64,000 nt of DNA from Synanceia verrucosa (GCA_029721515.1 CM056555.1:1905001-1969000); one strand, 5' to 3'; positions 49,556 to 60,825 are shown, counted from the stretch's first letter. Made by a program: numbers and translations. The notes: a model not told the origin generated them from the letters alone.

Positions 49556-52165
49556 TCAGGTGCGGTGAACGATCCTGTCGATGCTCTCCTGGATGTCAGA
49601 CAGCTTCTTCAGCATCTGGTTCACTCTGGTTTCATCAAACTCCAGACACACAAACTCAGAGTCCTGAGAGACAGGAAGTAGAGGACATGACATTACAACC
49701 CATTATTAACGCTCTGATTCATGGTGCAGACATTCAGACGTGTCTCCACTTAAACTCTCCAAAGCTTCCTCTTTGAAACAGCATCACTATAAACGAAATA
49801 AACTGCTTGATGCTGAATTGGGATGATGAATTTATTTAAAGTTTGTATTGTACATATATACTGTACTATTAATAATTCAGAGCTGCCATTGATGGCAGAC
49901 CACAATCGGTGACCTGCTGCAGAAAAAACACTTTGACGTATAAATACGTCAGTTAATAGTGAGTTATATGTTAAAAGTTCATGAATATTGAACATATTTG
50001 TTTCAGGATGACTACCACTGAGCACACAAGACTTTTCTTTATGAAATCATCACAAAGGAAACTGGCAAATGAAGAAAACTATTTTTATGAGGACCCCGTT
50101 ACACTAAAAATATGTATGATGTTTGAGCCACTTGTCTCAATAAAAAAAAAATTGAGAAATTAATTTGGTGCCATGAATCGGAGTCAGGCAGACTGAGCGA
50201 ACAGTGGACTTTTTGTCATGTTTCTAATGTGAATGCATTACTTTTATGTTGTTGGGAGCTGAGACTGGCTGGTTCATGTCGGTTTGGATGCAGCAGCAGG
50301 ACAGTGGGGTTCTACTGGGTTCTACTATGTAAAACAGCAAGGAAACACTGGTTGTCAGTCTCACCTGTCCTGCTCTGCCCAGCTCCAGCTCCATCAGGGC
50401 GACCGGGCCGCTGAGGCCGGCGTCCCCCCGGCTGGCTGCAGTCTGGAGGTCCACCCTCCAGGAGAGGCCCCTGAGGCCGGGCTCCCAGCGGCTCTGGGCC
50501 AGCAAGCTCTCCCTCAACCGGACTCTCTGGCTCTTCCAGAAGCGAGACAGGGCGGCGGCCTGCTCAGCAGTCAGCCCACCGCTGCCCTGCCTCCTGGTCT
50601 GGGCTGTGAGGAATGCCTCCAGCTGGGCGTGGTCCATGTCTGCTGTGGCGATGGACTGAGAGGTGGAGGAAGAGAGGTGGAGGAGGGTACATCTTTTACC
50701 AATAAGATAAGATAAAAATAATCCTCTTTATTTGTCCCAGAAAGGAGGAAATTTACAGCAGTGAGGTGGATAACGCAACAAAACGGGCCTTTCAGGCTGT
50801 CAGTAAATCAGTGTAAAAGTCTAAATAAGCAAAAACTTAGTCATCATATATAAACAAAATAAATGTGACCACAGTGGAATAACTGGTGTCATGACAAAAG
50901 GAGAAGTATGTCACAGTAAATAGTAGAAACGAATAGAAGTGATATTCCACCTTAATAGATATAAAAAATATAAAAATATTGCACATGTAGATTATGATTC
51001 TTATAATAATAATAATAATAATAGTAGTCTGATAATTCTTTGGAGGTGTGTAAACTAGAATACATAATAATATGTCAAATTGTCAGCTGTTAAACTAATC
51101 ACCTATATTACATTATTAATCGATTAATGGCTTTCATGAGTTTTTTCTCTGATTCCAGCTCCTTTAGTGTGAATATTTCATAGTTTCGTTCCTCCTCTGT
51201 GTCAAAAAAAAGAATATTTTTGACACCTTTCAGAACCAACACCAACATTTTTCACCATTTTCTGACATTTTATAGAGCAAATAACTAATGTCACACAAAT
51301 CTGACAAAGCTTTGGTCTCAGTGTGTCTTTTAAAATAAGATATACTCATCATTGATGTCTGTGTTATTTATTAATGATGGCAGAGTGAGGAGTGAGCAGG
51401 TCACAGCACACCTGAAGCAGTGAAAACAGGTGACGTGTGTCAGTGCTGCCCCCTGCTGGCAGCAGCTGTTTCATCCACCATCACTTCCTGAACATCAGCA
51501 GAAGAACAATCTGCTCTTACGTCTAAAACTGTACATTCAGCGAAGCATGTTGTTGCAGCATTACCCAGCAGTACTCAAAACCATATTTAAGTATTTAAGT
51601 AATATTATCAAAATGCACTGATAGTGCTCAGTGTTTCACTCTAATATCTGATTAATATTACTGATGCATGAATGTTTATGTTGCATTTTACTGCTAGTCT
51701 GTGCTGTTTCCTCTGTGTACTTTTCACATACTTTTGAGTAGTTTAAATCTACAGCTATGTGTCATTCTGGTGTCTTTTTAATGGTTTATTTATATCTTTA
51801 TAGAAAGAAAATGTGACAAACACAGTGAGTATGATAAAGTCTGTACATTGGACAGTAACTAAAATGTAGTGGAGTAAAAAGGACAACCTTTCCCCTGAGA
51901 TGAACAGAGGTGCATAAAATAGTTATACTGCTAAGTGATTTAGTACTGAAGTGAGTAACAGACAGCACTGATGTCATTTCTGTTTCATTACCTTTATGAG
52001 GCCTTTCATTTTCTCATGTAAAACCTTGAACTCCTCCTGCGGCAGATCAGGGTATAATTCAGTTTTCAGCAGCTCCTCTGTGATCTCCGGGTTGTTATAA
52101 TACACATGTTGAGCTATCCCGTTCAGCAGTCCGCTCAGAGACTTCATCGCCTCCACATCCGCCAT
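49556..52165 (-). CDS. commd1: COMM domain-containing protein 1
   Basis: COMMD1 is a subunit of the Commander (CCC/retriever) endosomal recycling complex and acts in copper export and NF-kB turnover. Minus-strand exons 52165-51992, 50655-50365 and 49663-49556 join in phase 0 to 190 residues, the same length as human COMMD1. Exon 1 gives the helical N domain (SGLLNGIAQ, PEITEELLKTELYP). Exon 2 starts SIATADMDHAQLEAFLTAQT and runs into the COMM domain (SRWEPGLRGLSWRVD, from about residue 115). Exon 3 begins DSEFVCLEFDETRVNQML and ends HRT. Donors GTAATG and GTGAGA and both CAG acceptors are visible. Identification is firm through family sequence and the adjacent b3gnt2. Confidence 0.95.
50702..51020 (-). 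mobile_element. Retroelement 3' end in commd1 intron 1
   Basis: Reverse-strand GGGACAAATAAAGAGGATTA with a TATCTTATCTTATT tail, plus TGCAATATT-type sequence up to a (TAA)n run at about 51003-51021. It belongs to the family seen at 36.4, 43.9 and 45.8 kb. Confidence 0.45.
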
Positions 52166-52265
52166 CTTTCCTCCTCGACGCGGTCACATGACGTGAGGAA
52201 GCGGACGCGTCATATCACGTGGGCGTCACAATACGGCATTGTGGGAGTTGTATCAATCGCAATCT
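52166..52265 (-). promoter_or_regulatory. commd1: commd1 promoter with ZNF143-like, E-box and CRE-like motifs
   Basis: Immediately upstream of the commd1 ATG, read on the minus strand: ATACAACTCCCACAATGCCG resembles the STAF/ZNF143 site (ACTACAATTCCCAGCATGC). CCACGTGA, GTCACATGACCG and CACGTCATG-type cores resemble E-box/TFEB and CRE half-sites. It is CpG-containing, with no TATA box seen. The sites are read by eye; binding is inferred. Confidence 0.45.
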
Positions 52266-52424
52266 GTGTTTATTTACTGTATATAGCACATTTAAAACAA
52301 CCACAGTTGACCAAAGTGCTGTACAAGCTAAGGCAAATATAAAAACAACAAATTAAAAAACAGTAAAATAAATAAATGAAAACAATTAAATGAAACACAA
52401 TAAAAGGAGCATAATGAGGTTTGT

Positions 52425-52930
52425 TCAGAATCAGAACAAAAAGCTTTATTGGCCTGGTATGTTTTCACATACTAGGAATTTGACACCGAGCTGAAGTCCA
52501 CAAAGAGGATCCTTGCACAGGATGATCTGTTAAGTGTCATGAAGTACTTAACAGTCCTGGACAAACGTCAAAGTTTTTAGAGTTAAGGTAAGGATTGGGG
52601 TTAGTGGTCCAGGTCTATTGTGGTAGTTGTCCAGGACTGTTAACTACTTGGTAATATCAGATCGTGCCCTTGCACATGTCACACGTGTTGCAGGATGTAA
52701 TGCAGCCCCATGTTGACGGCATCATCCACTGACCTTTTTGCCCAGGAGGCAAAGGGGAGGGGGCCTGTGATGTCCTTCAGGTGGGTTAACACCAGTCTCT
52801 CAAATGTTTTCATGACTACAGATGTCAGGGCGACGGGCGTTTAGTCCGTTTAGAGGGAACTTCACACAGATCCAATGATCTGTTGACCTGAGTGAAGATG
52901 GGTACCAGCTGCTCAGCGCAGACTTTCAGA
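52425..52930 (-). mobile_element. Non-LTR retrotransposon reverse-transcriptase fragment
   Basis: The minus strand reads TPVALTSVVMKTFERLV, then LTHLKDITGPLPFASWAKRS, then VDDAVNMGLHYILQH. These are core blocks of the LINE reverse transcriptase found in CR1/L2/Rex-type elements of fish. The sequence near 52430-52490 (AATCAGAACAAAAAGCTTTA) resembles a second retroelement 3' end. The frame is broken and only part of the domain remains. Confidence 0.75.
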
Positions 52931-53389
52931 CTTTTAGACTTTAAGACTTTTTACTCATTTCTCAAGTTTATTCGCACTATAACTGCCGCACTATCACAGA
53001 AAATGAGTTATTACCTTAGTGTTTTATTTGAAACTGTAATTAAAAAAACAATACATGTCAGTGTGAATATATACACTTCTGGAAGCAACGTTATCACTTT
53101 ATTTAGACATTTTATAATATAATTTGTGCTCCTAGGGTTATCAGTAATCATCATTAGTGTTGTACTACAGTCACAGAGAGCATAAAAACAGTTTTTACTC
53201 ATTTTAACACATCTCCCTACATTTCCACCAAGATTTTATTTATATCCAGGTAAATTCATTGACACTATATCTCAAGGCTTTATTTACAGCTCATATTTAA
53301 ATGTTATTTTATATTTTCAATCACCAGAACAAAACCAAAACGAGCAAGAAGGTGACAGCTGGTTACTTCCGGCTGACATCTTCGTTTCG

Positions 53390-54591
53390 GGAAGGGTCGC
53401 CACCCGCTACTTTGCTTCGTGGACTATTCTTAACAGTTTAGCAAACGATTTACTTGTATTTCAGCTTTATTATTGTTTTCTGGGGACGAGGACGTGTTGT
53501 CAAGCGACCTGCAGAGGGTTTGAGTTTCGCCGTGTTTATGTTTGACAATAACGGTCGATTAATGTGACAGTTGTTTAGCTAGCTAGCTAGCTAAGGTTAG
53601 CCGGCTAGCTAGCAGACGTTAGCTAGCAGAGAGCCACCTGCTTCTGCTAGCTGCTTCATGTCAGTATGTTTTCACTTAAGGACAAATTCGAGGTACTTGT
53701 ACTTCTGCACTACTAGCTACATTTCAGGTGTTTTACTTTTTACTCTATTGACGTTGCATTTGTCTGACAGCTAATGTTAACATTGCGAGTCACTTTTCAA
53801 ATGACAGGTTTTCATAAATCGTGTCCAGTACTCATGTAGGGCTTTGAAAGCAGGACTTTAACTTGTAGGGGAGTATTTTTACTTTGTGGCAGTAGTACTA
53901 ATAATTGTGGTCGTTGTTAGAAAGTGTTAAAAAAAAAACACAGACACACACTGGTGGTCTGTCATTTATTTATGTAGCTGTGGTGAAGGGATTCAGGCAG
54001 ATTTAAACTCATGTTGCCTATCAAATGATCATTTAATGATCCCATTGCTGTGTCCTCCTCAAATCACTTATCACAGTAACACAAAATACACCTCATAAAA
54101 CTAGTTAGCTAATAAAGAGTCAGTGTCTGAATTGTAAATAAACACATTTGATGGTGATGTGAATGTATATAGCATTAGATTGCTGTGACGTTATCAGCTA
54201 GGCTACTACTTCTCTTCTAATCTTTAAAATAAAAAAAGTCACATTTTCTCATACAAATAGTCTATAGTCTAAATATAGGCTGTGTTTCGTAGGCATAGTA
54301 TTATCTTATCATTGCAGGCTTGAGGCAAACTTGTAGAAACCAACTTGTACCCACTTCCTAACTTGTAGGTCACTTACCTAAGAGGTAAATGATTTTCAGG
54401 TAATTTTTTGTTAAAAATGCCTTGATCTCACTCTTTGCTTTCTGTCTTTGATACAGATGAAGATCTTCCACCAGACAGTTTGCCTTTTTTTCAGCCTTTT
54501 GATGGGAGGAGCTGGTGTTTGCTGAGTCTGAACTGATTGAGCTCTTCGCCACTTAAAATAGAGACCGATGATACCAAGGATAGCCACAATG
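53390..54591 (+). other. Possible 5' exons of an unseen plus-strand gene
   Basis: A moderately CpG-rich segment at 53390-53530 resembles a promoter or first exon. Further on, a good acceptor (TTTGCCTTTTTTTCAG) precedes 54496-54591, which ends in a donor (AAT|GTGAGT) and holds an ATG with seven codons (MIPRIAT) before the junction. I could not find a following exon in the window, so the gene, if real, extends beyond it. The stretch 53690-53890 is a dispersed repeat fragment. Confidence 0.18.
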
Positions 54592-54940
54592 TGAGTGTTT
54601 ATTTATTTAATTTTACTTTTCGCTGTTGTTATTTACTGCATGTGTTGCTGCACTGATACCTGCCTCATATGGTATTTAATCTGAAAATGTCTACTGAATG
54701 ACAATACAACAACAAACAATAATTATAGTTCCGTAATTTTTACAGCAAGAGGGCAGAATTAGTCAGTTTTAAATGTGTAGGGGAGTCAGTTGGATGTTCT
54801 TTTATACATTAGCAGCTAAGTTTTAATGCATTTCAGTTTGACATGCACACGTACATTTATATTACATTTATAATTAGGGACGCTACTAAATGCAGAAATG
54901 ATTGACACACAGACAGGCCAGAGTAGATGCTGAGCTAAGC

Positions 54941-54946
54941 TTTAAT
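54941..54946 (-). terminator. Poly(A) signal of the deaminase-like gene
   Basis: ATTAAA on the minus strand about 530 bp past the stop at 55477. The sequence around it resembles that around AATAAA at 63887-63892, which supports both as related 3' ends. Confidence 0.4.
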
Positions 54947-55476
54947 CAGAAAGACAGGACAGCAGAGGATTTGGTAATGCTTAATAGAAGTACAGAGTAC
55001 AATTGTAGAAGTACTGATGATGCAGAGGATCACATTAACATTTCGTCTTAGCCTCAGCTTAATAATGTTAGTGAAGAACATCAGTGTTAACTGGAAACAA
55101 AATGAATAAAAGTGGTTCACCTCCAGTGAGTGTTTTCACATTAGCTAAATGATGTTAGCAGTCAGTACTCACTAATAGAAAAGTACCCTAGCACAAAGAT
55201 ACCAGCTTTAATTTGCATTTTAAATCACATTGCATATTTATTCTTCACCGTGAGACTGCTTATGAGTTTCTTTTGTGTTTCAAGTCCATATATACTGCTA
55301 CCTAATACTGACAGCCGTATCCTTTTGAAAGCATAAAATTGATTCTTGTAGTATCATTGCTAAAGAGTAACTAATTTAAATCACTGAGGAAGGAGTCATT
55401 AAATATATATCAAGGAAAAGAAATTTATTAAGGCATTACTTTGTCTCAGTTAGATTATAAAGTTGCTCAAGCTGTA

Positions 55477-58463
55477 TCACTGCAGTCCCCAAAACCACCC
55501 GGTGTATCTACGCTTGCCACTTTTACGCCTGCTGCTTCCTCCTCGACCTGCCCTCCTCCTGTCACGTCTTTTCCCCTTGCGTCCTCTTTTACCTTTGACT
55601 CTGCGCCCTACTCCTGGTCCTTTTTTTTGCTTGCGCTCTTTTCTGACCTTGCCAACTTTTTTACGTTTGCCCCCTCCTCTCTTCTCACAGCCTCCTTTAC
55701 GCTTGCATTTCTTCTTAACCTTTCCACCTTTTCCACGGATGCTGACTCTTTCACGTTTGCCCCCTCCTCTCTTCTCACAGCCTCCTTTACGCTTGCATTT
55801 CTTCTTAACCTTTCCACCTTTTCCACGGATGCTGACTCTTTTACGTTTGCCCCCTCCTCTCTTCTCACAGCCTCCTTTACGCTTGCATTTCTTCTTAACC
55901 TTTCCACCTTTTCCACGGATGCTGCCTCTTTCACGTTTGACCCCTCCTCTGTGCTTACAGATTCGTCTACCTCCTTTGCACTTGCTCTCTTGTCCCCCTA
56001 TCACCTTTCCTCCACCACCTCCTGTTCCTCCACCTATGCCTGCAGTTATTTCTGCACCAGTTTCTTCACCTGGTGCTATTTCACTTCCTATATCAGTGCC
56101 TGTACTCGCTTCCTTGTCAGCGCCCTCTTCTTGATTTGGTGGGGCATTGTTTGCAACACATGAGGGCGTAACATCTCCACCTGAAGAGCAGCTGATGCAC
56201 TGAAAGGGATCATCTCCCGGTTTATAACAATGGAATATATTGTCCAGGCCGAGTTTAGAAATGTCAAGTTGCTTAAAGGATTCTGCTATTTGAGAAGAGT
56301 CTGCGGTAGGAACATCATATACTTTAGAAAACGCAAATGCATAACCGCTCCAGTTCTGAATGACGTCGTTAATCTTACTGTCCTCGTTTGCATTTGCAGT
56401 ACAGGTGGGACCACATGGGGATTCTGCAGAGTAGATGATGAGGAAATGACCCTGACTGCTTGCAATGAGGGGTTTAATGTTTTCCAGTATGCGGGACAGT
56501 GCTTCTGGTTGCGCTGCCGCCACCACCCTGGTGCCCTGGTACACCTGACCCTCGGACACCGTTTGTTTCACCTTGTCCGCTGGGTCATCCTGGAAAACTT
56601 GCTGAAGATTATTTATGTCTTGGTTCTGTGGGACGTTCACGGCCACACTGAAGGCATCACCGAGTGCGTACCTGCCAAAAGAGAACACGTCATGAGTATC
56701 AGAGTTATTTATTGTCATATACATGACGTCATATGCCACGTCACATGCAGATCTTAGATCCAGCAACAGGATGTTACATGAGAATTTCCCCACCGAAATA
56801 GATATTTAACGATGGATACCCTTGTTTTTGGCCTCTCCAGCCTTCGCTACAGAGCCACAGGTTTCCACCGGGTGCCGCTGTGCTGCTCTGTAAACCCTCT
56901 GTCCTCCTCTGGGGCCTCATGTATCATTACGTGCGTAGCATTCATACTGAGAGCTGGCGTACGCTGTAATCCAGAAAGTGGTGTAAGCTGTCAAAAATCC
57001 TGATTTATCAAACAGTGCCAACGCCAGAGTCCACGCAGCTTCCCTTGATACATCCCAATCACCGTGGAATTGAACGCACATGGCGTTGCAGACTCCTCCC
57101 TCACCACACCCATAAATACATATGCAAATTCATTTAAATAGGCTCCACGCTGTGGCTCTCCTCATCACGAGAGGAGAAACTTCAGGGCGTAGCCACGATC
57201 ACCTGAGTTAAAAACAGGACGCCACTTGTGCTGCTCTTGATGGATCACACTGATGTGAAATAAGATTACAATTCAGGAGAGATGTTGATGAAGCTATTTG
57301 TGACTTAAAGCAGTGTGTAAATCATAATCAGTGACGTACACATGCAAACCATGAGTCAGGGAGAATATCTACTCCATGCCCGCCTGCAGCCCGTTCCCCA
57401 CCATGCTTTTATTTATGAATCGCCTGTTGAGCCAGGTCACCTCGCAGCGATGTTAGTCACATTCATTTGCGCATCACAAATAATCTGCAAACTGTGATGG
57501 TGCTTTTATTGGAACTTGAATGCAGCTGATCGCTCTGATTACATCAGGAAATCCAGCTATCGCTGCAAATTGTGCATTAAAGTTGACCTGTTTAACTGCA
57601 TTGTATGTGAATTGTAATATGCCTGGCTGACGTGTGGATGAGCCAGTCCAACACAGGTGCCATGGTCCGGCTCAGGGTTGACTGGCTCACTCCCGATCGG
57701 TCGGTGTCCGACCGTGGTCAGCACCTGTGTGGCTCTGGCAGCGCTCAGCTCCTCCTGTGATGCTCCAAGGCCAGTTACAGCTCTGCACACAGCTGTTTAC
57801 AAACTAGTGACAGTTTCCCCAACATCACCTCTAAGTTTTGCCAACGGACCAAAGCATCAGAACCTGGTGTACGGCAGCTATGAAGTTGGCATGGAGCTGC
57901 GCCAGTTTCCACGCTCAGTTCACTATTGATTAATCAGAACGTGAACGTGGATGCTGACGTATGCCACGTTTCCTGGCGTACGCTACTTTGATACATGAGG
58001 CCCCAGGTCTTCATACCAAACTTACAAATTATTATATTTCAATCAGTGTGTACTACTACTACTAATACTACAATGTGTGGTAGTAGTAGTAGTCAGTGGA
58101 CTCACTCGTTCTTGATGCCTTCTATCAGACTGGAAGTACAGTAATAGTAATAGTAGTATAGTAGTCAGTGGACTCACTCGTTCTTGATGCCTTCTATCAG
58201 ACTGGAAGTACAGTAATAGTAATAGTAGTAGTAGTAGTAGTAGTAGTCGTCAGTGGACTCACTGGTTCTTGATGCCTTCTATCAGACTGGAAGTACAGTA
58301 ATAGTAATAGTAGTAGTAGTAGTAGTAGTAGTCGTCAGTGGACTCACTGGTTCTTGATGCCTTCTATCAGACTGGTGAGCCAGTCTCGGTCCACAGTAGC
58401 TGAACTGGCTCCAGCAGACAGGAAGAAGAGCAGCACCAGAACCTCCCAGCTCAGCCCAGCCAT
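55477..58463 (-). CDS. Secreted deaminase-fold protein with Lys/Arg/Gly repeat tail, 436 aa
   Basis: Two exons, 58463-58348 and 56671-55477, join in phase 2 (CA|G). Residues 1-22 form a signal peptide. Residues 23-188 follow the order helix, strand (FSVAVNV), strand (GTRVVAAA), helix with Q93-P94-E95, strand (HFLIIYSAE), P124-C125-x3-C129, helix, strand (AFAFSKVY), helix. E95 is 28 residues before P124, within the AID/APOBEC pattern H-x-E-x(23-28)-P-C-x(2-4)-C, but the zinc-binding His is Gln (CAA). Residues 187-212 are Cys-rich, about 219-250 acidic, 250-260 Gly-rich, and 261-436 strongly basic, with three 30-residue repeats at 292-381. Secreted novel AID/APOBEC-like deaminases (SNADs) are described in ray-finned fish, and this may be one; that link is inference. 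With His lost, catalysis is doubtful, and a binding role (nucleic acid or polyanion through the tail) is possible. Confidence 0.75.
55652..55921 (-). repeat. Three 90-bp coding repeats
   Basis: Within exon 2 of the deaminase-like gene a 90-bp unit (containing CCACGGATGCTGACTCTT on the plus strand) recurs exactly at 90-bp spacing, near 55740, 55830 and 55920. Each encodes GKGGKVKKKCKRKGG then CEKRGGGKR. Near-identity at the DNA level shows recent amplification or homogenisation. Confidence 0.9.
56911..58004. mobile_element. TIR element in intron 1, perhaps PIF/Harbinger-like
   Basis: Ends are GGGGCCTCATGTATCA and TGATACATGAGGCCCC, perfect inverted repeats. Subterminal GCGTACGCTGTAA/GCGTACGCTAC also mirror each other. 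The total is about 1.09 kb without an intact transposase. A target duplication is not obvious, so the superfamily is uncertain. It lies wholly within intron 1 of the deaminase-like gene. Confidence 0.75.
58094..58377 (-). repeat. Tandem copies of exon-1 end and splice donor
   Basis: CAGTGGACTCACT-GTTCTTG followed by ATGCCTTCTATCAGACTGG recurs at 58094, 58166, 58251 and 58336. The last copy is the real end of exon 1 of the deaminase-like gene and its donor. The three others lie in the intron, separated by AGTACAGTAATAGTAATAG and (TAG)n. On the sense strand each copy reads CTTCCAG, then 24 nt of exon sequence, then GTGAGT. Confidence 0.9.
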
Positions 58464-59753
58464 CTGCACACAGACCAGCTTTAATAATGGATACTAAACT
58501 CTCTCATAAAGCAGATAAGCAACAATCAGAAGAAGAAGAACTAAACCAGCAAACTGTAGATTCTAAAGAAATGGCCTCGAGCAGTCAGACAGGTGTTTGA
58601 ATCCATTTAGCAAAGAGTTGGATAACATTTTGAATTTTGTTACTTTTACTTCTGCAGCCTGCAGGATCTGCTTGTTTTAACACCCTTCATGAAAGACACA
58701 GATATAGATTTGTGGAGAGATTTTAGAAATCCCGCTAAATAACTAACAGACTGTCTCCACAGCAGTTAGAATAAAACAGAATCCCTGTACTCATGTCCAT
58801 TTAGAGCTGAAATTAGTAATTGTTAGTAGTTGCAGTGCTGAGTTTAACAATTAAATTATGCCACTTTGCATTGGACTGTAAGCTAAAAAAAATAATTAGC
58901 ATATTATTCATCAATGGAAATGTTTGTTAGATGCAGTCCATTATACCCTGAGGAGTGAAAATGTACATTGCCATGTACCTGCTGGTGGAGAAAGATGTCT
59001 GATCGATGATCAGACGATGCTTTCTTCTCAGGGTTTGAAAGGAAGATGCTGCGGCAGTCAAGGGAAGTCACGTTATCTTATAGAGGATGGGGAGAACCCC
59101 TTACCCCTCATCATACCCTTATTTGAACATATCTCTCAAAAAGTAGGAAGAGGAAGACAAAACTGAAAAGTTAAAAAGAGGAATGATCCGTCATAGCCTG
59201 ATTGAGAAACCCCTGATGAAGATGTTTGAGCTGGCGGCTAGCAGCTGACGGTGCTAACAGCCCTAACAATGGCAGCAGTGCTGACAGAGCCAGTGGTGTA
59301 AACACACAGGACTGGCGTTATTTAATATCATCAAATGATGATTGACATCACCAAAACAAGACAGCAATGATGTTGACCTTTGCACACCCTTTAACTGTAT
59401 TGTGTAATTTTTTATTAGCTAAGATTTGTTAGCTTTGACTTGATTTAGAGTGAATGATAATGTATTAAATTAGTGCACAATAATATGAATGAGTCTTTGG
59501 CAATTGGATGTATGTATGAAGTGGGGTAGATATGAAGCGTCGGATTAGGAATGATGTGGTAAACTTGCTCTTAATTTTCCACAAATTCTATATGAAATGT
59601 CAATGCTTGAAGCAGTTGATTTACACACAGCAAAAATACCCAACATTTCCTTTCTCCAACGCAAAGAATATGGATTTTCAACATTGCTTTGTTTTATGTG
59701 ATAGTGAACTGAACGTCTTTGTGTTTTTGTCTCTTGGCCCAACAATACAAGCT
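58464..59753. other. Upstream region of the deaminase-like gene
   Basis: Holds its promoter or a 5' exon: on the minus strand ATTATTAAAG is about 25 bp above the ATG, and CTGTGTGCAG directly before the ATG could be a splice acceptor. A plus-strand frame at 58924-59166 is not supported. Otherwise unremarkable. Confidence 0.4.
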
Positions 59754-60163
59754 CGGATGCTGACTCTTTCACGTTTGCCCCCTCCTCTCTTCTCACAGCC
59801 TCCTTTACGCTTGCATTTCTTCTTAACCTTTCCACCTTTTCCACGGATGCTGCCTCTTTCACGTTTGACTACTCCTCTGTGCTTACAGACTCGTCTACCT
59901 CCTTTGCACTTGCTCTCTTGTCCCCCTATCACCTTTCCTCCACCACCTCATGTTCCTCCACCTATGCCTGCAGTTATTTCTGCAGTTATTTCTGCGCCTG
60001 TCTCTTCACCTGGTGCTGTTTCACTTCCTGTATCAGTGCCTGTACTCGCTTCCTCGTCAGCGCCCTCTTCTTGATTTGGTGGGGCATTGTTTGCAACACA
60101 TGAGGGCGTAACATCTCCACCTGAAGAGCAGCTGATGCACTGAAAGGGATCATCTCCCGGTTC
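59754..60163 (-). pseudogene. Truncated copy of deaminase-like exon 2
   Basis: Matches the exon 2 interval about 55737-56222 with small changes. It starts abruptly at CGGATGCTGACTCTTTCACG and stops at TCATCTCCCGGTT. It covers the Cys-rich, acidic, Gly and start-of-basic segments but has no deaminase-fold part, no signal peptide and no own start. It carries one basic repeat rather than three and an extra 15-bp duplication (GCAGTTATTTCT twice). The frame reads on into unrelated sequence. It is a partial segmental copy, probably not functional. Confidence 0.8.
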
Positions 60164-60389
60164 ATGCTTAAGTTCAGACTCCAGACAGAATTGTCTGTTC
60201 TTCATTTTGTATCCATGAGACCTATAGAAGTTCACAAAGATGTAAATGCCTTTAACCAGATGTGACCTGCATGTCAAAGTAGAGCTGAATTAGTGTGGTG
60301 AAAGCTTCATTATCAAGATAAGATGAAGACTTCTGCTTGCTGGATGACAAGTGGATTCAGTTAATTTATTTTTTCATGTGTCTCCATCT

Positions 60390-60729
60390 GTTCATGGGTG
60401 GGTCTTGAAATATGACTCAAAATGGGCAAAAACGCTGGCACAAGACACTTCCCATTTAAAATAAAAATGGCTGGCACTCAAAGAGTTAAAGCAAACTAAT
60501 TAATCAATTATCAAAATAGTTCCTTAACTCAGTGAGTGCCAGCCCTTTTACAAAACCCAAAGTGGCATTTTGCGTCATCTTTCAAGATCCGCAGAATATT
60601 TTGTACTATGTCTCTGAAAACACTGAATATGTATGTGTATACGTATGTGTGTGTGTATATATATATATACACACACACATACGTATACACATACACATAT
60701 ATACGTATGTGTGTATATATGCGTATATA

Positions 60730-60764
<35 letters not shown>

Positions 60765-60825
60765 GTTTATACGTACGTGTGTGTGTGTATATATATATCA
60801 TTGACACTCAGTGTAGTAATCAATT
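60390..60825. mobile_element. Two piggyBac-like MITE fragments with TA/TG tract
   Basis: GGCTGGCACTCAAAGAGTTAA (60471-60487) ends one fragment, and TTAACTCAGTGAGTGCCAGC (60524-60543) starts another in the opposite orientation. A compound (TA)n/(TG)n tract with ACGTA interruptions fills about 60630-60798, ending in CATTGACACTCAGTG. These match ends of the family described at 2829. Confidence 0.5.

Noticed and set aside
55441..56163. Long plus-strand frames (240 and 223 codons) rich in Ser/Thr/Pro/Leu
   Set aside because: They are antisense shadows of the basic repeat tail, whose splice-supported frame is on the minus strand.
58924..59166. 80-codon plus-strand frame with an acceptor-like TTCTTCTCAG inside
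   Set aside because: A possible exon (59031-59150) could not be linked in phase to any other exon and the product is not recognised.
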